The notes beneath the pieces were generated by a model. It saw only the letters and a list, made by a program, of their open reading frames with translations. It made no database searches and was not told where the DNA came from. From positions 1 through 27,267 of the forward strand of contig JAKAFG010000003.1 in the NCBI GenBank assembly GCA_021818125.1: a stretch of 27,267 bases of DNA. Direction: 5' to 3'. The DNA is from Pseudomonadota bacterium (GTDB lineage Bacteria > Pseudomonadota > Gammaproteobacteria > Acidithiobacillales > Acidithiobacillaceae). Of this stretch, positions 24,853 to 27,267 are shown one piece after another; position 1 is the stretch's first letter; every line of letters begins with the position of its first letter. The position numbers were made by a program, and so were the translations under genes.

Positions 24853-25464
24853 TCAGGTACCGCGCACCCGCGCAACAAACTGCGCCATTTTGTCATGATC
24901 CTTGCGTCCGGGCGATATTTCCACCCCGCTGCTCACATCTACCGCATAAGGCCGGGCGATAGCGATAGCTTCGGCGACATTCCCGGCATTCAGCCCACCA
25001 GCCAAAATCAATGGCTTATCTAGATCCGGCAGTCGCCACCAGTCGAAACTCTGGCCCGATCCCCCCCAGACTCCCGGCGCTGCACAGTCCAGCAGCAGTC
25101 CTTGCGCGTCATGATAAGCATCCACCACCGGCCGCAGATCTTGCGCTGCAGTCACCCGCAACACCTTGATGTAGGGCCTGTCGAATTTGCGGCAGAAGGA
25201 TGGCGACTCGTCGCCATGAAATTGCAGGACATCCAAAGGGCATTGCTGCAGAGTTGTGGCCACTTCAGCAGCATCTGCATTGACAAAAAGGCCAACGCGC
25301 GTGATAAAGGGCGGCAATGCCGTGAGTACCTCCTGGGTACGCACAGCATCCAAGGCCCGCGGACTTTTGCGGTAGAACACCAGTCCGATGGCATCCGCAC
25401 CGGCGGCCGCCGCTGCGCGCGCGTCCTCTGCATTCGTGATACCGCATATCTTGATACGCACCAT
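24853..25464 (-). CDS. trpF: Phosphoribosylanthranilate isomerase
   Basis: Converts phosphoribosylanthranilate to carboxyphenylamino-deoxyribulose phosphate; about 203 aa. The catalytic cysteine is C7 in MVRIKICGITN, and the acid residue lies in LLLDCAAPG. The C-terminal phosphate-binding LAGGLNAGNVAEAI and VDVSSGVEISPGRKDH are typical. A GTG at 25470 is also in frame; I use the ATG at 25464, which gives the common N-terminus. No SD is evident for either. It is a stand-alone trpF, not fused to trpC. Confidence 0.95.
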   Translation of the reverse strand: MVRIKICGITNAEDARAAAAAGADAIGLVFYRKSPRALDAVRTQEVLTALPPFITRVGLFVNADAAEVATTLQQCPLDVLQFHGDESPSFCRKFDRPYIKVLRVTAAQDLRPVVDAYHDAQGLLLDCAAPGVWGGSGQSFDWWRLPDLDKPLILAGGLNAGNVAEAIAIARPYAVDVSSGVEISPGRKDHDKMAQFVARVRGT

Positions 25465-25524
25465 CGGCACATTCTAACACCGCGGCATGCAGAAAGCATG
25501 AGTGCAGCCATTCGGTCGCGCCCG

Positions 25525-26340
25525 TTACACCCCCATCAAGAAACCGGCATCCACCGCATCCACCGGCAGCCCGAACTCCGCAGGATAACGCGGCGCCACA
25601 AAATAGAGGCCGCCCGGTGGGGCCGTAACGCCAGCCTGGCAGCGATCGCGACTGGCCAGCACCTCCACTGCCCAGCCCACGGGTCGCTCGCCGCTGCCGA
25701 TGGCAATCAGCACCCCCGCAAGATTACGCACCATGTGATGCAGGAAACCATTGGCCTCGGCATCAATGGCAATCAGTTCGCCCCGGCGAGTGACCTGAAG
25801 TTGGCACAAATTCCGTATGGGACTTTTAGCCTGACAGGCAGAGGCGCGAAAGGCGGAAAAGTCATGGGCACCCAGCAGGGTTTGCGCTGCTGCCTGCATG
25901 GCTTGCACATCCAGGGGGCTATATATCCAGGCGGTGTGATTCCGCCATAGTGCGGATTTTTCACGACGATTGAGAATTACATAACGATAACGCCGCGCCG
26001 TGGCGGAAAAACGGGCGTGGAAACGGTCCGGGACGATCCGGGCCCAACGTAACGCCACTCCTTTGGGCAGGAAGGTATTGGCGCCACGTACCCAGGCTGC
26101 GGGAGGACGCACGACCGGGCTGTCAAAATGCACCACCTGACACAGGGCATGCACCCCTGTATCGGTGCGCCCGGCAACGATGACAGTGACTGGACACTGG
26201 GCCACACGACTCAGTGCTGTTTCCAGAACACCTTGGACGCTTTCCTGATCCAACTGGCGTTGCCAGCCACAGAATCCATTACCATCGTATTCAAGTCCCA
26301 AGGCCCAGCGAGTGCCGGACCTTGGCACGGCTAATTCCAT
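25525..26340 (-). CDS. truA: tRNA pseudouridine synthase A (positions 38-40)
   Basis: Isomerises uridines 38, 39 and 40 of the tRNA anticodon stem; about 271 aa. The catalytic aspartate is D60 in VAGRTDTGVHALCQVVHFD, preceded by GLEYDGNGFCGWQRQ, the usual N-terminal block. ARRYRYVILNR and FLHHMVRNLAG are further landmarks. An upstream TTG (26346) is in frame; I prefer the ATG at 26340. It follows fimV by 12 nt and precedes trpF, the same order as in pseudomonads. Confidence 0.96.
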   Translation of the reverse strand: MELAVPRSGTRWALGLEYDGNGFCGWQRQLDQESVQGVLETALSRVAQCPVTVIVAGRTDTGVHALCQVVHFDSPVVRPPAAWVRGANTFLPKGVALRWARIVPDRFHARFSATARRYRYVILNRREKSALWRNHTAWIYSPLDVQAMQAAAQTLLGAHDFSAFRASACQAKSPIRNLCQLQVTRRGELIAIDAEANGFLHHMVRNLAGVLIAIGSGERPVGWAVEVLASRDRCQAGVTAPPGGLYFVAPRYPAEFGLPVDAVDAGFLMGV

Positions 26341-26352
26341 TTCCAAGCCCGG

Positions 26353-27267
26353 TTAACAGCTTTTCAGCAACTGCCTGGCTTCTTCCTGCTGAGCGCTGCT
26401 GCCTTCCCGAGTCACTTCTTCGAGCAGATCGCGTGCCGATTCGCTGTCACCCATTTCCACATAGGCCTTGGCCAGGTCGAGCTTGGTACCGACCGCATCC
26501 CAATCCGCAACGTCCATGCTGACAGATGGTTCCCCGGCAGCAGGAGATTCCGCGGCTGCGGAGGGAGAAGCAGGCAAGGCGGGCGTGGATGGCTCATCAT
26601 GCCGGGTCAAGCCGAAGAGGGGCGCTGCAACTGGAGCTTCCAGCGCTGCGGGCGATTCTTCACGCGTCTCCTCCATCAGCCGGAACTGCTCATCAATGTC
26701 TTGCAGAAGCCGGGCCTTTTCCTCCGGCGGGAATGCGCTCTCTTCTTCCACTGTAGCGGGCTCCGCAGGAGCTTGGTCAAAGTGGAAATCCAGCATATCC
26801 AAGGGAGCAGGTGCCACAGACTTTTCCACAGGCTCAGGCAACGATACCTCAGTAACAGGCTCGGGAGTTGTCGCCGTCGCCGCCTCCTCGGAGGTAGCAA
26901 AGAGCGCATTGCCGGGAAAGAGCCTGGTCCCCTGTGCGGCCACTTCCTGCCACGCGGCATTATGCGGTCCGAAACGCCCCCGCATGCGCTCGGCGAGATC
27001 CAGATACTCCTCATGGCGATCCAGATTGGCATAAATATCGAGCAGCTTGACGTACAATTCCTTACGCCGTGGATTCTCTTCGAGAGCTTCATTGAGCACG
27101 GTGACTGCCTGTACTGCCTTACCGTAGGTCAGGTAAAGATCGGCTTGTTCAATCGGATCGATTTCGGCACCGGTGTATGCATCTTTGGCGCTTTCCGGGT
27201 GATCTGCAGATGGGGCAAGGCCTGGCAGAGCATCGGATACGGGCGCGCCGACTGCGGCAGATTGAAC
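26353..27267 (-). CDS. fimV: FimV/HubP-type pole protein, C-terminal part (cut by window edge)
   Basis: The reading frame is open to the right edge, giving 304 codons of the C-terminal part. Near the edge QADLYLTYGKAVQAVTVLNEALEENPRRKELYVKLLDIYANL is the TPR-like block typical of FimV. A long acidic, proline/alanine-rich linker follows, and the last 40 residues, with LDLAKAYVEMGDSESARDLLEEV and QQEEARQLL, are the conserved FimV C-terminal domain. FimV proteins organise the cell pole and type IV pili or flagella. The N-terminal LysM and membrane regions lie outside the window. The final residue is cysteine after KS. Confidence 0.9.
   Translation of the reverse strand, partial: VQSAAVGAPVSDALPGLAPSADHPESAKDAYTGAEIDPIEQADLYLTYGKAVQAVTVLNEALEENPRRKELYVKLLDIYANLDRHEEYLDLAERMRGRFGPHNAAWQEVAAQGTRLFPGNALFATSEEAATATTPEPVTEVSLPEPVEKSVAPAPLDMLDFHFDQAPAEPATVEEESAFPPEEKARLLQDIDEQFRLMEETREESPAALEAPVAAPLFGLTRHDEPSTPALPASPSAAAESPAAGEPSVSMDVADWDAVGTKLDLAKAYVEMGDSESARDLLEEVTREGSSAQQEEARQLLKSC

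Overview
The window is a bacterial chromosome segment, almost certainly from a gamma/beta-like proteobacterium. The order fimV-truA-trpF-trpB-trpA-accD-folC-cvpA-purF-metZ and the tRNA-Ser/ffs/dnaX/ebfC neighbourhood are typical of that group. The gene set and style suggest an Acidithiobacillus-type acidophile, but this is an inference from memory of gene order, not from a search.

Right two thirds (10180-27267): one tightly packed run of 17 genes, all on the minus strand, from fimV (cut by the right edge) down to secF. It covers pole organisation (FimV), tRNA modification (TruA, QueA, Tgt), tryptophan synthesis (TrpF, TrpB, TrpA), fatty acid synthesis (AccD), folate (FolC), CvpA, purines (PurF), methionine (MetZ), two CBS-domain proteins and the Sec export auxiliaries YajC-SecD-SecF. 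Many junctions are ATGA overlaps or gaps of about 10 nt, so long co-transcripts are likely. A tRNA-Ser(CGA) follows at 10022-10110.

Middle (1927-10041): an integrated element of about 8.1 kb. A tyrosine recombinase lies next to the tRNA-Ser, and the last 20 bases of the tRNA (through CCA) are repeated exactly at 1927-1946, so attR is inside the tRNA gene and attL is next to ffs. Short TAG(T/C)TACA-like repeats lie just inside both ends. Cargo is a pyrimidine-dimer glycosylase (plus strand), a five-domain globin/GAF/GGDEF/EAL/zinc-binding c-di-GMP protein, a decayed hicBA toxin-antitoxin pair and a winged-helix protein resembling mobilisation/replication-relaxation proteins. Between the last gene and the integrase is a non-coding GC-rich stretch (7530-8016) holding about a dozen hairpins. 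Four have the identical loop TGGAC closed by GC/GC with unrelated outer stems, and a fifth has TGAAC. This is the most unusual signal in the window.

Left end (1-1888): the SRP 4.5S RNA (ffs), dnaX and the first codons of ebfC/ybaB. Removing the element would place ffs about 38 nt after tRNA-Ser, so the insertion appears to have separated these two RNA genes.
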